46,130 nucleotides of DNA, from positions 1 through 46,130 of the forward strand of contig JAFNAE010000004.1 in NCBI GenBank assembly GCA_017860005.1, read 5' to 3'. Below the pieces are notes generated by a model. That model was not told the origin of the DNA. It made no database searches and was given only the letters and a program-made list of their open reading frames with translations. Every line of letters starts with the position of its first letter. The first letter of the stretch is position 1. The translations under genes and the position numbers were made by a program. This document shows, piece after piece, positions 1-7,526 of this stretch. The stretch comes from Acidobacteriota bacterium (GTDB lineage: Bacteria; Acidobacteriota; Thermoanaerobaculia; Multivoradales; JAGPDF01).

Positions 1-1997
1 CCGAGCTCGGACTCGTAGGAGAGGACACCCTCCTCGGGCCGGCTCTCCCAGGGGCCCAGGACCGCGACCGCCCGGGCTCCGCCCGGGCCTCCTTCGAGCC
101 GGACGCGCGCGCCGATGCGCACCTCGGCGAGGTCCAGAGCCGAGAAGTCGATCGTGCGCACGCGGCCGAGGTCGCGATGGAGCGCCGCCACGCGCGCGTT
201 GAGGTACTCGTGCCGCTCGCGCGCCGCCTTGTACTCGAAGTTCTCGCGCAGGTCGCCGTGGGCGCGGGCTTCGGCGATCGCCTTGCGATTGGCCGGGATC
301 TCGACGTCGCCGAGCCGCTTGAGCTCGGCGCGCTTGGCGGCGATCGCCTCGGCGGTCGCATAGAGGGGCCGCGTCGCCTCGGTCTCGGCCGCGCGCAGGG
401 ACGGGAAGCGCAGCTCGAGCGCGGCGGTGAGCGCGTCGCGCTGATAGGCCTCCAGCCCGGCGGCGCGCCGCACCGCTTCGGCCGCGGCCGGAGCCTCCGC
501 CTCGCCGAGCAGCGCGACGAGGCGGGGCACGGTGCCGCCGGAGTCCGCGAGCGGGCGCAGGCGGGACCGGAAGCGGGAGAAATCGGGGTCGGAGAGGGCC
601 GAGAGCAGCTGTTGGAGGAGTCGCACCGGCGCCCGTCCACGCAGGTCGGGCTGATCGGCGGCGCGCTCGGCGAGCCAGACGAAGGCGCCGGGCGCGCGCC
701 GCGGCTGCGCCAGCAGGTCGTCGACCAGGCGCTCGCGCAGTGCCGGATCGGCGTCCGAGAGCCCGCGCACGATCACGTCCAGGACGCGCGGATCCTCCTC
801 GCGCGCGAGCTGGTCGCGGTAGATCGCCACCCAGTCGGCACGCCGCTCGCGCAGCATGCCGAGCGCGCGCTCGCGCAGCAGCCGGTCCTCGACGCTGGCC
901 AGCAGCCTGCGCGCGTCGCCGCCCGGGCCGAGCAGCTGGTCGGGGAGCGCCTCGAGGCGGGCGGGGAGGTGCCCGAGGCGCTCGAGAGTGAACCAGAGCT
1001 CGAGCGCCAGGCCGGGAGCGGCATCCGCGCTCTCGCCCGCGATCGAGGCGAGGTCACCCGCCAGCTCGCGCGCCAGCGCCGGGTCGCGGTCGGCGTTGCG
1101 GCGCAGCAGGTCCGCCTTGCCACGCGGGTCGGCGTGCGCGAAGGCGCGTTTCACCGCGTCGAGGGCGCCCTGCTCGGAGGTCTCCCAGCGATAGGCCTGG
1201 CGGCCCCCGGTCGAGGTCACCACCTGCGGGTGCCTGCGCGCCGCGGCCCACCAGGCCGCCCACTTCGCCTCGGGAACGATGCCGGTCAGCGACTCGCGGA
1301 TCTCGGTGGCCGTCATCGGCTTGTCGGCAGTCTCGAGCAGCGCGCGCAGCAGCCCCGGCGGGTCCTCGTCGCGCAGCCGCTCGAGGCCTGCCGGATCCTC
1401 GAGCTTGCGGCGCAGCAGGTGGCCGGGCGGCAGGGCGCGCAGCAACTTCGCGGCGGCGCGCAGGCCGACGGTGACGCCGGCGCGTTTCTCGAAGTCGATC
1501 TTGAGGCTCTCGAGCGGCAGGTTGACCTCGACCACGCGTCCGACGCCCTGCCCCTGCATGACCACCACCTCGCCGACGTCGAAGTGGAGCAGGCTGTGCA
1601 GCCGGTTCACCTTGTCCCAGAGGCGCGCCGGGTCGTCGGTGGTCTTGCCGAGCCCGACGTACTCGATCGCCGCGGCGAGATTGGGCTTCGCGGCCCACAC
1701 CCGTTCGAGGGTCGCGACCACCTCGCGCTGGAGCCGGGTCGGGCGCACCGTGAGCGGGCCCACGCGCCGCAGCAGCTCGAGCCGCACCGTCCAGAGTCCG
1801 CGCGCCGCGAGCTCGCTCTCGTAGAGCTCGAGCAGCGACCGGGCGCGCTCCTCCTCGCCCTCGGCGGCCAGGCCTTCGGCCAGGGCGACGAACCAGGCGA
1901 GGTCCGAGGGCTCGCTCTCGGCGTGCTGGAGCCAGTCCTCGTCCAGGCTCGCGAGCGCCCCTCGTGACCGGTATTCTTCGTAGGTCCGGAACGGCAT
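1..1997 (-). CDS. Long GreA/GreB-type transcription elongation factor, C-terminus cut by window edge
   Basis: Read on the minus strand from ATG at 1997, the frame stays open to base 1 (about 665 residues, no stop), so the gene continues beyond the left edge. Residues about 545-620 resemble the GreA coiled coil: the tip reads AEARAHGDLRENFEYKAA, close to E. coli GreA, and keeps the acidic Asp and Glu of the HGDLxEN tip that stimulates RNA cleavage by RNA polymerase. A short linker (RTIDFSALDL) leads into the start of the C-terminal FKBP-like domain. About 540 residues of helical, Arg/Leu/Glu-rich sequence precede this. Ordinary GreA is about 158 aa; long versions with a large N-terminal extension are known in Chlamydiae and some other phyla. 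Inferred role: rescue of backtracked RNA polymerase. No good Shine-Dalgarno precedes the ATG, so the start is moderately sure. It diverges from the gene at 2042 with only 44 bp between. Confidence 0.82.
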   Translation of the reverse strand, partial: MPFRTYEEYRSRGALASLDEDWLQHAESEPSDLAWFVALAEGLAAEGEEERARSLLELYESELAARGLWTVRLELLRRVGPLTVRPTRLQREVVATLERVWAAKPNLAAAIEYVGLGKTTDDPARLWDKVNRLHSLLHFDVGEVVVMQGQGVGRVVEVNLPLESLKIDFEKRAGVTVGLRAAAKLLRALPPGHLLRRKLEDPAGLERLRDEDPPGLLRALLETADKPMTATEIRESLTGIVPEAKWAAWWAAARRHPQVVTSTGGRQAYRWETSEQGALDAVKRAFAHADPRGKADLLRRNADRDPALARELAGDLASIAGESADAAPGLALELWFTLERLGHLPARLEALPDQLLGPGGDARRLLASVEDRLLRERALGMLRERRADWVAIYRDQLAREEDPRVLDVIVRGLSDADPALRERLVDDLLAQPRRAPGAFVWLAERAADQPDLRGRAPVRLLQQLLSALSDPDFSRFRSRLRPLADSGGTVPRLVALLGEAEAPAAAEAVRRAAGLEAYQRDALTAALELRFPSLRAAETEATRPLYATAEAIAAKRAELKRLGDVEIPANRKAIAEARAHGDLRENFEYKAARERHEYLNARVAALHRDLGRVRTIDFSALDLAEVRIGARVRLEGGPGGARAVAVLGPWESRPEEGVLSYESEL

Positions 1998-2041
1998 TGC
2001 GCCGGGATGATACCGGACCGAAGGCGACTCCGGAGGAACCG

Positions 2042-2821
2042 ATGGAGCAGGGATCGGAGCCCGACCTCGGAGCGCTCCTGCGCGACGCCAACGAGGAGCA
2101 GCTCGCCGCGCTGATCGGCGGGCGACTCGACGAGATCGACGTGCGCGCCGCGCGCCAGGCCTTCCGCAACCCGTTCCTGACCGGCTCCCTGATCGAGGCG
2201 CTCGCGGCCTCGCCCGGGCTCGCCGCCGCCTACGAGCTGCGCCGCGAGGTGGTGCTGCACCCGCGCGCGCCGCGCCTGCTCGCGTTGCGTCTGGTCTCCG
2301 GCCTCTACTGGGCCGACCTGGTGCGCGTCGGCACCGACGCCCGCCTCCATCCGACCGTGCGCAGGGCCGCCGATCAGCGCCTCGTCGAGCGCCTGCCCGG
2401 CCTGTCGGCGGGCGAGAAGATCGCGGTGGCGCGCTCGGCCGACGCGGCCGTGATCGCGGCCCTGCGCCTGGATCCGACGCCGCGCGTGATCGACGCGCTG
2501 CTCGACAACCCGAGGCTCACCGAGGGACTGCTGGTGCCGCTCGCCGCGAGCGACCGGGCGAGCCCTCTGGTCCTGGCCCGGGTCGCGGCGAACCCGCGCT
2601 GGGGCGTGCGTCCGGGGATCCGGTACGCGCTGTGCCGCAATCCCGCCACGCCGTTGACCGCGGCGTTCGCGCTGCTGTCGCTGCTGACCAAGCGCGAGCT
2701 CGAGGCGGTCGCCCACGATCTGCGGCTCGCGCTGCCGCTGCGCCGGCGCGCACAGCTGCTCTCGGGCTCCCCGGGGCCGGGCCGCCGCCCCTCCGCGGCG
2801 CCGGGCGGTGCTCGCGATTGA
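2042..2821 (+). CDS. Helical-repeat (HEAT/ARM-like) protein of unknown function
   Basis: The product is 259 aa. ATG at 2042 was chosen because CGGAGGAA lies just upstream; an in-frame ATG at 1964 lies inside the divergent gene and is less likely. The sequence is rich in Leu, Ala and Arg and made of short amphipathic helices. The C-terminal part has a recognisable pattern: VAANPRW, then RYALCRNPATPL, then LLSLLTKRELEAVAHD and an Arg-rich end. The same pattern (VAAN, RYGVCHALVLNPRTP, LAVKDLKNL) closes the protein at 3841-4863, so the two are probably paralogs flanking the RodZ-like gene. No catalytic motif is visible. A scaffold or protein-binding role is inference from the repeat-like architecture only. 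Confidence 0.75.
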   Translation: MEQGSEPDLGALLRDANEEQLAALIGGRLDEIDVRAARQAFRNPFLTGSLIEALAASPGLAAAYELRREVVLHPRAPRLLALRLVSGLYWADLVRVGTDARLHPTVRRAADQRLVERLPGLSAGEKIAVARSADAAVIAALRLDPTPRVIDALLDNPRLTEGLLVPLAASDRASPLVLARVAANPRWGVRPGIRYALCRNPATPLTAAFALLSLLTKRELEAVAHDLRLALPLRRRAQLLSGSPGPGRRPSAAPGGARD

Positions 2822-2846
2822 CCGCGCCGGGGCCTCTCGATACCCT
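2818..2846 (+). promoter_or_regulatory. Candidate sigma-70 promoter for the RodZ-like operon
   Basis: TTGACC (2818-2823) and TACCCT (2841-2846) are separated by 17 nt, 32 bases before the ATG at 2879. The -35 box overlaps the stop of the preceding gene. The -10 match is modest, but boxes this good are rare in such GC-rich DNA. Confidence 0.4.
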
Positions 2847-2878
2847 TTCACGATCGAAGTCGGACCTCCCGAGGGGGA

Positions 2879-3844
2879 ATGAGCAAGGACAAGCCGCAGG
2901 ACCGGGATCGACCCGCCGCGGGCTCGGCGGCGTCCACGCTGCCCCAGGGCTCCCTCGGCGCGTGGCTCCGGACCCAGCGCGAGGCGCGCGGGGTCGGCCT
3001 GCGCGAGATCGCCGACGCGAGCAAGATCAGCATCCGCTATCTCGAGGCGCTCGAGCACGACCGCTTCGAGATCCTCCCGGCCCCCGTCTTCACGCGCGGC
3101 TTCCTGCGCGAGTACTCGCGCGTGGTGGGCCTCGACCCGGACGAGGTCGTCAACCTCTACCTGCTCGCCGTCGACGAGCGACCGGAGCTGCCCTCCGAAG
3201 AGGCGAGCCTGCGCCCGAGGGCGTCCGGCGGTCCCTCGGCGCTCGGGTACGGCCTCCTGCTGGTGCTCGCCGTGGTGCTCCTGCTCGGGCTCGCGGCCCT
3301 GCTCTGGTGGTGGGCCCGGGGCCGGACCGGCGGGCAGCCGGAGTCGGTCGCGCCGCCGCCGGCCGTTTCGGTCGCGGCGCCCGAGCCGCTCGCGACCGAG
3401 GTCCAGGCGGCGCCGGAGCCGCCCCGGGCGGCCCTCGTGCCCGAGCTGGGCGCAGGCGCGCCGGCCGGCGCGCCGCCCCCCGCCGCGGCGGGCGCCGAGC
3501 CCGCCGTCGCACCGGGCCCGGCGACCGTCGTCGGCGAAGGAGGCGCGAGCCCGGCGGCCGCCGCGCCGATGCGCGTCGTGCTCGAGTTCGCGGAGGACTG
3601 CTGGATGGAGTACGTGGTCGACGGCGGCCGGCGCACCGGGGAGCTGCGCACCAGCGGCGAGGTCGTCCAGCTCGACGCCGAGCGTTCGATCCTGCTGACC
3701 CTGGGCAACGTCCCCGCGGTCCGCGTCGAAGTCGACGGCCGGAGCTTCCCGTTGCCAGTGAGCGACGCGCGTGTGGTGCGCGACCTGCGCATCGACCGCG
3801 ACGCGCTGGCGCGGCTCGCGGGAAGCCCCCCGGCCCTGCCGTGA
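2879..3844 (+). CDS. RodZ-like membrane protein: HTH_25 domain, one TM segment, DUF4115-type tail
   Basis: The product is 321 aa. Residues 25-95 form a RodZ/HTH_25-type helix-turn-helix (GAWLRTQREARGVGLREIA, then ISIRYLEALE, then FTRGFLREYSRVVGLDPDEV). One membrane segment follows at 121-146, then a Pro/Ala-rich periplasmic linker (about 155-220) and a beta-rich C-terminal domain of the DUF4115 kind (WMEYVVDGGRRTGELRTSG). RodZ links the actin-like MreB filament to cell-wall elongation machinery; here that role is inferred from architecture. GAGGGGG sits directly before the ATG at 2879, an unusually short spacing. Its last bases overlap the GTG start of the next gene in a GTGA arrangement, so the two are translationally coupled. 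Confidence 0.85.
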   Translation: MSKDKPQDRDRPAAGSAASTLPQGSLGAWLRTQREARGVGLREIADASKISIRYLEALEHDRFEILPAPVFTRGFLREYSRVVGLDPDEVVNLYLLAVDERPELPSEEASLRPRASGGPSALGYGLLLVLAVVLLLGLAALLWWWARGRTGGQPESVAPPPAVSVAAPEPLATEVQAAPEPPRAALVPELGAGAPAGAPPPAAAGAEPAVAPGPATVVGEGGASPAAAAPMRVVLEFAEDCWMEYVVDGGRRTGELRTSGEVVQLDAERSILLTLGNVPAVRVEVDGRSFPLPVSDARVVRDLRIDRDALARLAGSPPALP

Positions 3845-4863
3845 GCGCGCCGAATCCGCTCGTCGAGCAGGTCCGCTCCGGCACCAGCCCCGAGCTCGAG
3901 CTGCTCGCCGCGCAGGGCATCCTGCCGCTGGCGGTCGAGGAGCTGATCCCGCTCCAGGTCCACCTCGCCGTTTCGACCGACGCCCAGATCGCCTCCTACG
4001 CCCGCGAGTCGCTGGCCACGCTCGAGCCGCGCGTCGCCGCCGAGTACCTGACCACCGAAGCGACCGACGCGGAGCTGCGCTGGTTCGCCTTCGGGCACCC
4101 GGATCCGCGCGTGGTCGAGGCCGTGCTGCGCCGCCGCGACACGTCGCGGGAGCTGCTCGAGGAGGTCGCTGCGGGCCTCTCGGCCGAGCTCCAGGAGGTG
4201 CTCCTGCTGCGCCAGGACGCGATCGTCGAGCGCCCGGCGATCCTCGACGCGCTGGAGACCAACCCGGCGCTTTCGATCTTCTCGCGCCGGCGCATCCAGG
4301 AGTACCGGGAGCACCTGCTGCCCCGCGAGGTGCAACACGAGGAGGCGCCGCCCGCGGGGCTCGCCGCCGGCCACGCCGTGCTCACCACCGAGGAGCTCCG
4401 CGAGATCGAGCACGTGCGGACCCTGCCGGCGCAGGGCGAGGTCGACGAGCGCACGGGCCTGTCCGAGGCCCAGGTGCGCGCGCTGCCGGTGCCGGTGCGC
4501 GTCAAGCTCGGGCAGGGCGCCTCCCGGACCCTGCGCTCGATCCTGATCAAGGACTCCAATCGTCTGGTCGCGCTCGCGGTGCTCGCCAACTCGGCGTTCT
4601 CCGAGGACGAGGTGGAGCAGGTGGCCGCGAACCGGTCGATCGACGACGAAGTGCTGGGCTTCATCTCGCGCCGCCGGGAATGGGTGCAGCGCTACGGGGT
4701 CTGCCACGCGCTGGTGCTGAATCCGCGCACGCCGGTGGGCATCTCGGTGCGCCTGGTGGCGAGGCTGGCAGTCAAGGACCTCAAGAACCTGCGCCGGGAC
4801 CGCAACGTCCCGGACCCCGTCCGGTCCGCGGCCGACCGGTTGTATAGAATCAAGACGGTCTGA
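3841..4863 (+). CDS. Helical-repeat (HEAT/ARM-like) protein coupled to RodZ-like gene
   Basis: The product is 340 aa from GTG at 3841, which overlaps the upstream TGA (GTGA). The open frame extends much further upstream, but that part is antisense-like, Arg/Ala-rich and overlaps RodZ. Residues are almost entirely helical, with degenerate repeats such as EYLTTEATDAELRWFAFG followed by HPDPRVVEAVL, and the C-terminal module VAANRSID, RYGVCHALVLNPRTP, LAVKDLKNLRRD that is shared with the protein at 2042-2821. No enzyme motif is seen. The position between RodZ-like and J-domain genes, and the 3-nt gap to the latter, suggest a structural or adaptor role in the same pathway. The family is not one I can name with confidence. 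Confidence 0.8.
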   Translation: MSAPNPLVEQVRSGTSPELELLAAQGILPLAVEELIPLQVHLAVSTDAQIASYARESLATLEPRVAAEYLTTEATDAELRWFAFGHPDPRVVEAVLRRRDTSRELLEEVAAGLSAELQEVLLLRQDAIVERPAILDALETNPALSIFSRRRIQEYREHLLPREVQHEEAPPAGLAAGHAVLTTEELREIEHVRTLPAQGEVDERTGLSEAQVRALPVPVRVKLGQGASRTLRSILIKDSNRLVALAVLANSAFSEDEVEQVAANRSIDDEVLGFISRRREWVQRYGVCHALVLNPRTPVGISVRLVARLAVKDLKNLRRDRNVPDPVRSAADRLYRIKTV

Positions 4864-4866
4864 CCG

Positions 4867-5511
4867 ATGCCCAGGGACTACTACTCCATCCTGTCGGTGG
4901 CGCGTAACGCGACCCCGGAAGAGATCCGCGATTGCTTCCGCCAGCTCGCGCGCGAGCGCCATCCGGACCGCTTCCAGGGCGAGGAGCGGGCGGAGGCCGA
5001 GACGCGCTTCCAGGAGCTGACCGAGGCCTTCAACGTGCTGTCCAGCCCGGAGCGGCGCCGCCAGCACGATCTCGAGCTGTCGCGGCCCACGACCGAGCCG
5101 GGCAGCGACGCCGCGCGCATGGCCCGCTTCCATCTCGAGGCGGGCGTGGCCTTCTACCGCGAGGCCAACTACCCGGGGGCCGCGGAGGCCTTCGAGCGCG
5201 TGACCCAGCTCGCGCCCGACAATCACCAGGCCTGGCATCACCTGGCGCAGGCACTGGTGCTCCAGCGCCGGGCCCTGCCCAGGGCCGGCCAGGCGATCGC
5301 CCGCGCCTGCGAGCTGAATCCGGTCAGCCCCCAGTACCTCAAGCTGGCGGGCAGGATCCACGCCGAGCTGGGCAATGCCGAGAAGGCGGAGCGGTATTAC
5401 AATGAGGCGATCGCACTGGGAGGGGAGGATCCGACGGTGTCGAAGGCCCTCGAGGAGCTGAGAGCTCGCTCGAAGAAGGGGCGGTCCGGTCTGTTCGGGA
5501 GAGGCTCGTGA
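4867..5511 (+). CDS. J-domain (DnaJ-like) protein with TPR repeats
   Basis: The product is 214 aa. Residues 1-68 are a J domain (DYYSILSVARNATPEEI; HPD at 32-34; FQELTEAFNVLSSPERR), so it should stimulate an Hsp70 partner. Residues about 80-190 carry two to three TPR-like helical pairs (FHLEAGVAFYREANYPGAAEAF; AWHHLAQALVLQRRA; LKLAGRIHAELGNAEKAERYY). There is no Gly/Phe region or zinc-finger, so this is a class III J protein, probably targeting Hsp70 to a specific client. It begins 3 nt after the helical-repeat gene and ends in GTGA overlap with the PP2C gene. A TGTATAGAAT string at 4843-4852 just before it could be an internal -10 element, without a clear -35. Confidence 0.9.
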   Translation: MPRDYYSILSVARNATPEEIRDCFRQLARERHPDRFQGEERAEAETRFQELTEAFNVLSSPERRRQHDLELSRPTTEPGSDAARMARFHLEAGVAFYREANYPGAAEAFERVTQLAPDNHQAWHHLAQALVLQRRALPRAGQAIARACELNPVSPQYLKLAGRIHAELGNAEKAERYYNEAIALGGEDPTVSKALEELRARSKKGRSGLFGRGS

Positions 5512-6326
5512 CCCTGCGCCCGCGCGCGAGCGGCCTGTCCGACGTGGGCGTGATCCGCAGCCACAACGAGGACTGCTTCGAGATCGATCCCGAGCTCCAG
5601 ATCTTCGTGGTCGCCGACGGCATGGGCGGGCACAGCCATGGCGAGATCGCCTCGCGCATCGCGGTCGAAGCGATCCGCGACGTGGTCGCCAAGACCGCCG
5701 ACGACGACGCCACCCTGCCCTTCGAGCTCGATCCCCGGCTCGGGCGCCACTCGAACCGGCTCAAGGCGGCGATCCGCATCGCGCACGATCGCGTGCTCAA
5801 GGCGATCCGGCAGGACGCCTCGCTGCACGGCATGGGCACCACCGTGGTCGGGATGCTGCTGGACCGCGACTCGGCCGCCATCGCGCACGTCGGCGACAGC
5901 CGCTGCTACCGCCTGCGCGGCGGCAAGCTCGAGCTGCTCACCCAGGACCACACCTGGGTCAACGAGCAGGTCGTCGCCGGGTTCCTCTCCGAGGAGCAGG
6001 CCCGCGTGCACCCGCTCAAGAACGTGGTGACGCGGGCGCTCGGCGGCGATTCCCAGGTGGACGTGGACGTGCGGGAATGGCAGGTGGCGCCCGGCGACGT
6101 CTTCCTGCTCTGCTCGGACGGGCTGACCACCATGCTCACCGACCAGGACATCCTCGAGCGCCTGCGCACCACGAGCCAGCTCGAGGAGGTCTGCGGGCGC
6201 CTCGTGCGCGACGCCAACACGCGCGGCGGCTACGACAACGTGTCGGTCGTGCTGATCCGGGTCGAGGGCTCGTCGGACGGCGGTCCGGACGACGACGAGA
6301 CCGCCGCGCTGCCCGCGGCGCGCTGA
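5508..6326 (+). CDS. PP2C-family Ser/Thr protein phosphatase (Stp1-like)
   Basis: The product is 272 aa from GTG at 5508, overlapping the upstream stop. All bacterial PP2C motifs are visible in order: SDVGVIRSHNEDCF, VADGMGGH with metal-binding Asp37, GTTVV, AHVGDSRCYRL, LTQDHTWV, VTRALGG, LLCSDGLTTML and the final DNVSVVLI. The length is usual for the family (about 240-270 aa). It should be a soluble Mn2+/Mg2+-dependent phosphatase that reverses Hanks-type Ser/Thr kinase phosphorylation. No kinase is encoded in this window. Its coupling to RodZ-like and J-domain genes hints that phosphorylation touches cell shape or wall growth here, which is inference. Confidence 0.93.
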   Translation: MTLRPRASGLSDVGVIRSHNEDCFEIDPELQIFVVADGMGGHSHGEIASRIAVEAIRDVVAKTADDDATLPFELDPRLGRHSNRLKAAIRIAHDRVLKAIRQDASLHGMGTTVVGMLLDRDSAAIAHVGDSRCYRLRGGKLELLTQDHTWVNEQVVAGFLSEEQARVHPLKNVVTRALGGDSQVDVDVREWQVAPGDVFLLCSDGLTTMLTDQDILERLRTTSQLEEVCGRLVRDANTRGGYDNVSVVLIRVEGSSDGGPDDDETAALPAAR

Positions 6327-6332
6327 AGCCGC

Positions 6333-6347
6333 GGCGGCTCAGCCGCC
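6333..6347. terminator. Candidate bidirectional hairpin between convergent genes
   Basis: A perfect 7-bp inverted repeat with a 1-nt centre (GGCGGCT-C-AGCCGCC) lies between the convergent PP2C and VWFA genes and overlaps the stop of the latter. There is no T-tract, so termination is only suggested by its position. Confidence 0.3.
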
Positions 6348-7457
6348 TGCCGCGAACCCGATCCCGCGCCGCGAGCGGACCCGGAACTCCGGATTCCCGA
6401 CCTCGACCTCGGCCTCCCGGTAGGCGCCGCCCTCGAGCGCGCCCCGGAGCCGCACCGAGACCAGGTAGTAGCCGTTCGTCTCGCGCGCGATGCGCGCGAG
6501 CGGGATCGAGAAATCGACCACGTCGAGGAAGGGCAGCCCGCCCGTCGCCCCCGCGAGGTAGCCGAAGAAGGCCTCGAGCTGGTGACGGGTCGCGTGCGGC
6601 ACGAGGTCCACGGTGTAGACCGCGACGTTGGCCGAGTTCAGGGCTCGGACCATCGCCGGGTCGTAGCGCGGATCGGGCCGGAACACGCCGCCGGGACCGA
6701 GGTCGCCGAAGCCGGTCGTGAACAGCACCAGGTTCTTGCGCCCCGGCACGGCCCGCGCGGCGTCGGCCAGGACGGTCATCGCCTCGTGGACGTCGGCGGT
6801 GGCGCGCGCCAGCTCGGGCGGCGCCGGCAGCGACGCGGCGAGCGACGGCGAGTCGTCCGCCGGCCGCTGGCGCGACGGCCAGTCCTCGGGCGGGTCCTGC
6901 CCCCGGGCGGCGCGCCCGATCGCCCGTTCGAGGTCCTCCAGGTCGCCGGTGAAGTCCTGCTGCAGCTTGAGCCGGACGTCGTGGTGGACCACCGCCACCC
7001 GGTCGTTGCCGGCGAGCTCGCGGCGCAGCCAGGCGACGGCGTCGCGGCCGGCCTGGAGCTGGCGCTGGCGCAGCTCCGGGTTGTCGAACGACTCCAGGCG
7101 CTGGTCGTCGAAGAAGAGCACGAAGGTGCGCCGGTCCGGCACCGCGGCGGGGTCGAGGCCGAGCCGCGCGGCGCCGGCGGCGTCGAGGAACCGGCGGTTG
7201 CTGTAGAAGCTCGCGGCGCTCACCTCGGCCGGCTCGCCGTCGACCCGGACGCGGAAGTCGGCGGGTCCGAGCCCGAGCACGACGTTGCCGTCGCGGTCGG
7301 TGACCAGGACGTCGAGCAGCGCCTCGGAGACCTCGAGGCGCTCGGCGAAGGTGCCGGCGGGCGGCACCTCCTGCGGGCCGCGCGCGGGCGCCCCCGGGGC
7401 CTCCAGCAGCGCCAGCAGCCAGGCTGCAGCGAGGGCGGCGGAGCGGGATCGGGGCAT
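6339..7457 (-). CDS. Secreted VWFA-related (Acidobacteria-type) domain protein
   Basis: The product is 372 aa. ATG at 7457 was chosen because GAAGGAGGT lies 4 nt upstream; an ATG ten codons earlier has no such site. Residues 1-26 form a signal peptide (LAAAWLLALLEAPGAPARG). The region EVSEALLDVLVTDRDGNVV followed by LGLGPADFRVRVDG is the typical opening of VWFA-related Acidobacterial domain proteins. A Rossmann-like VWA core follows (RTFVLFFDD at 110-118; RKNLVLFTTGFGDLG). The canonical DxSxS metal site is not obvious, so metal binding is doubtful. The function of this family is unknown and probably extracytoplasmic. Its presence is the main taxonomic hint in this window. It lies 69 nt downstream of the fatty-acid gene and may be co-transcribed. 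Confidence 0.85.
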   Translation of the reverse strand: MPRSRSAALAAAWLLALLEAPGAPARGPQEVPPAGTFAERLEVSEALLDVLVTDRDGNVVLGLGPADFRVRVDGEPAEVSAASFYSNRRFLDAAGAARLGLDPAAVPDRRTFVLFFDDQRLESFDNPELRQRQLQAGRDAVAWLRRELAGNDRVAVVHHDVRLKLQQDFTGDLEDLERAIGRAARGQDPPEDWPSRQRPADDSPSLAASLPAPPELARATADVHEAMTVLADAARAVPGRKNLVLFTTGFGDLGPGGVFRPDPRYDPAMVRALNSANVAVYTVDLVPHATRHQLEAFFGYLAGATGGLPFLDVVDFSIPLARIARETNGYYLVSVRLRGALEGGAYREAEVEVGNPEFRVRSRRGIGFAAGG

Positions 7458-7526
7458 GGCGACCTCCTTCGGCTCCGGCCGGAGCAATCCGCGCGCCAGG
7501 CCCCGCCGGGAGGCGCGGCGGCGCGC

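Noticed and set aside
177-1967. Long open frame on the plus strand (about 596 codons)
   Set aside because: It is antisense to the GreA-type gene, rich in Arg/Ala/Gly/Leu with no domain, and explained by high GC depleting stop codons.
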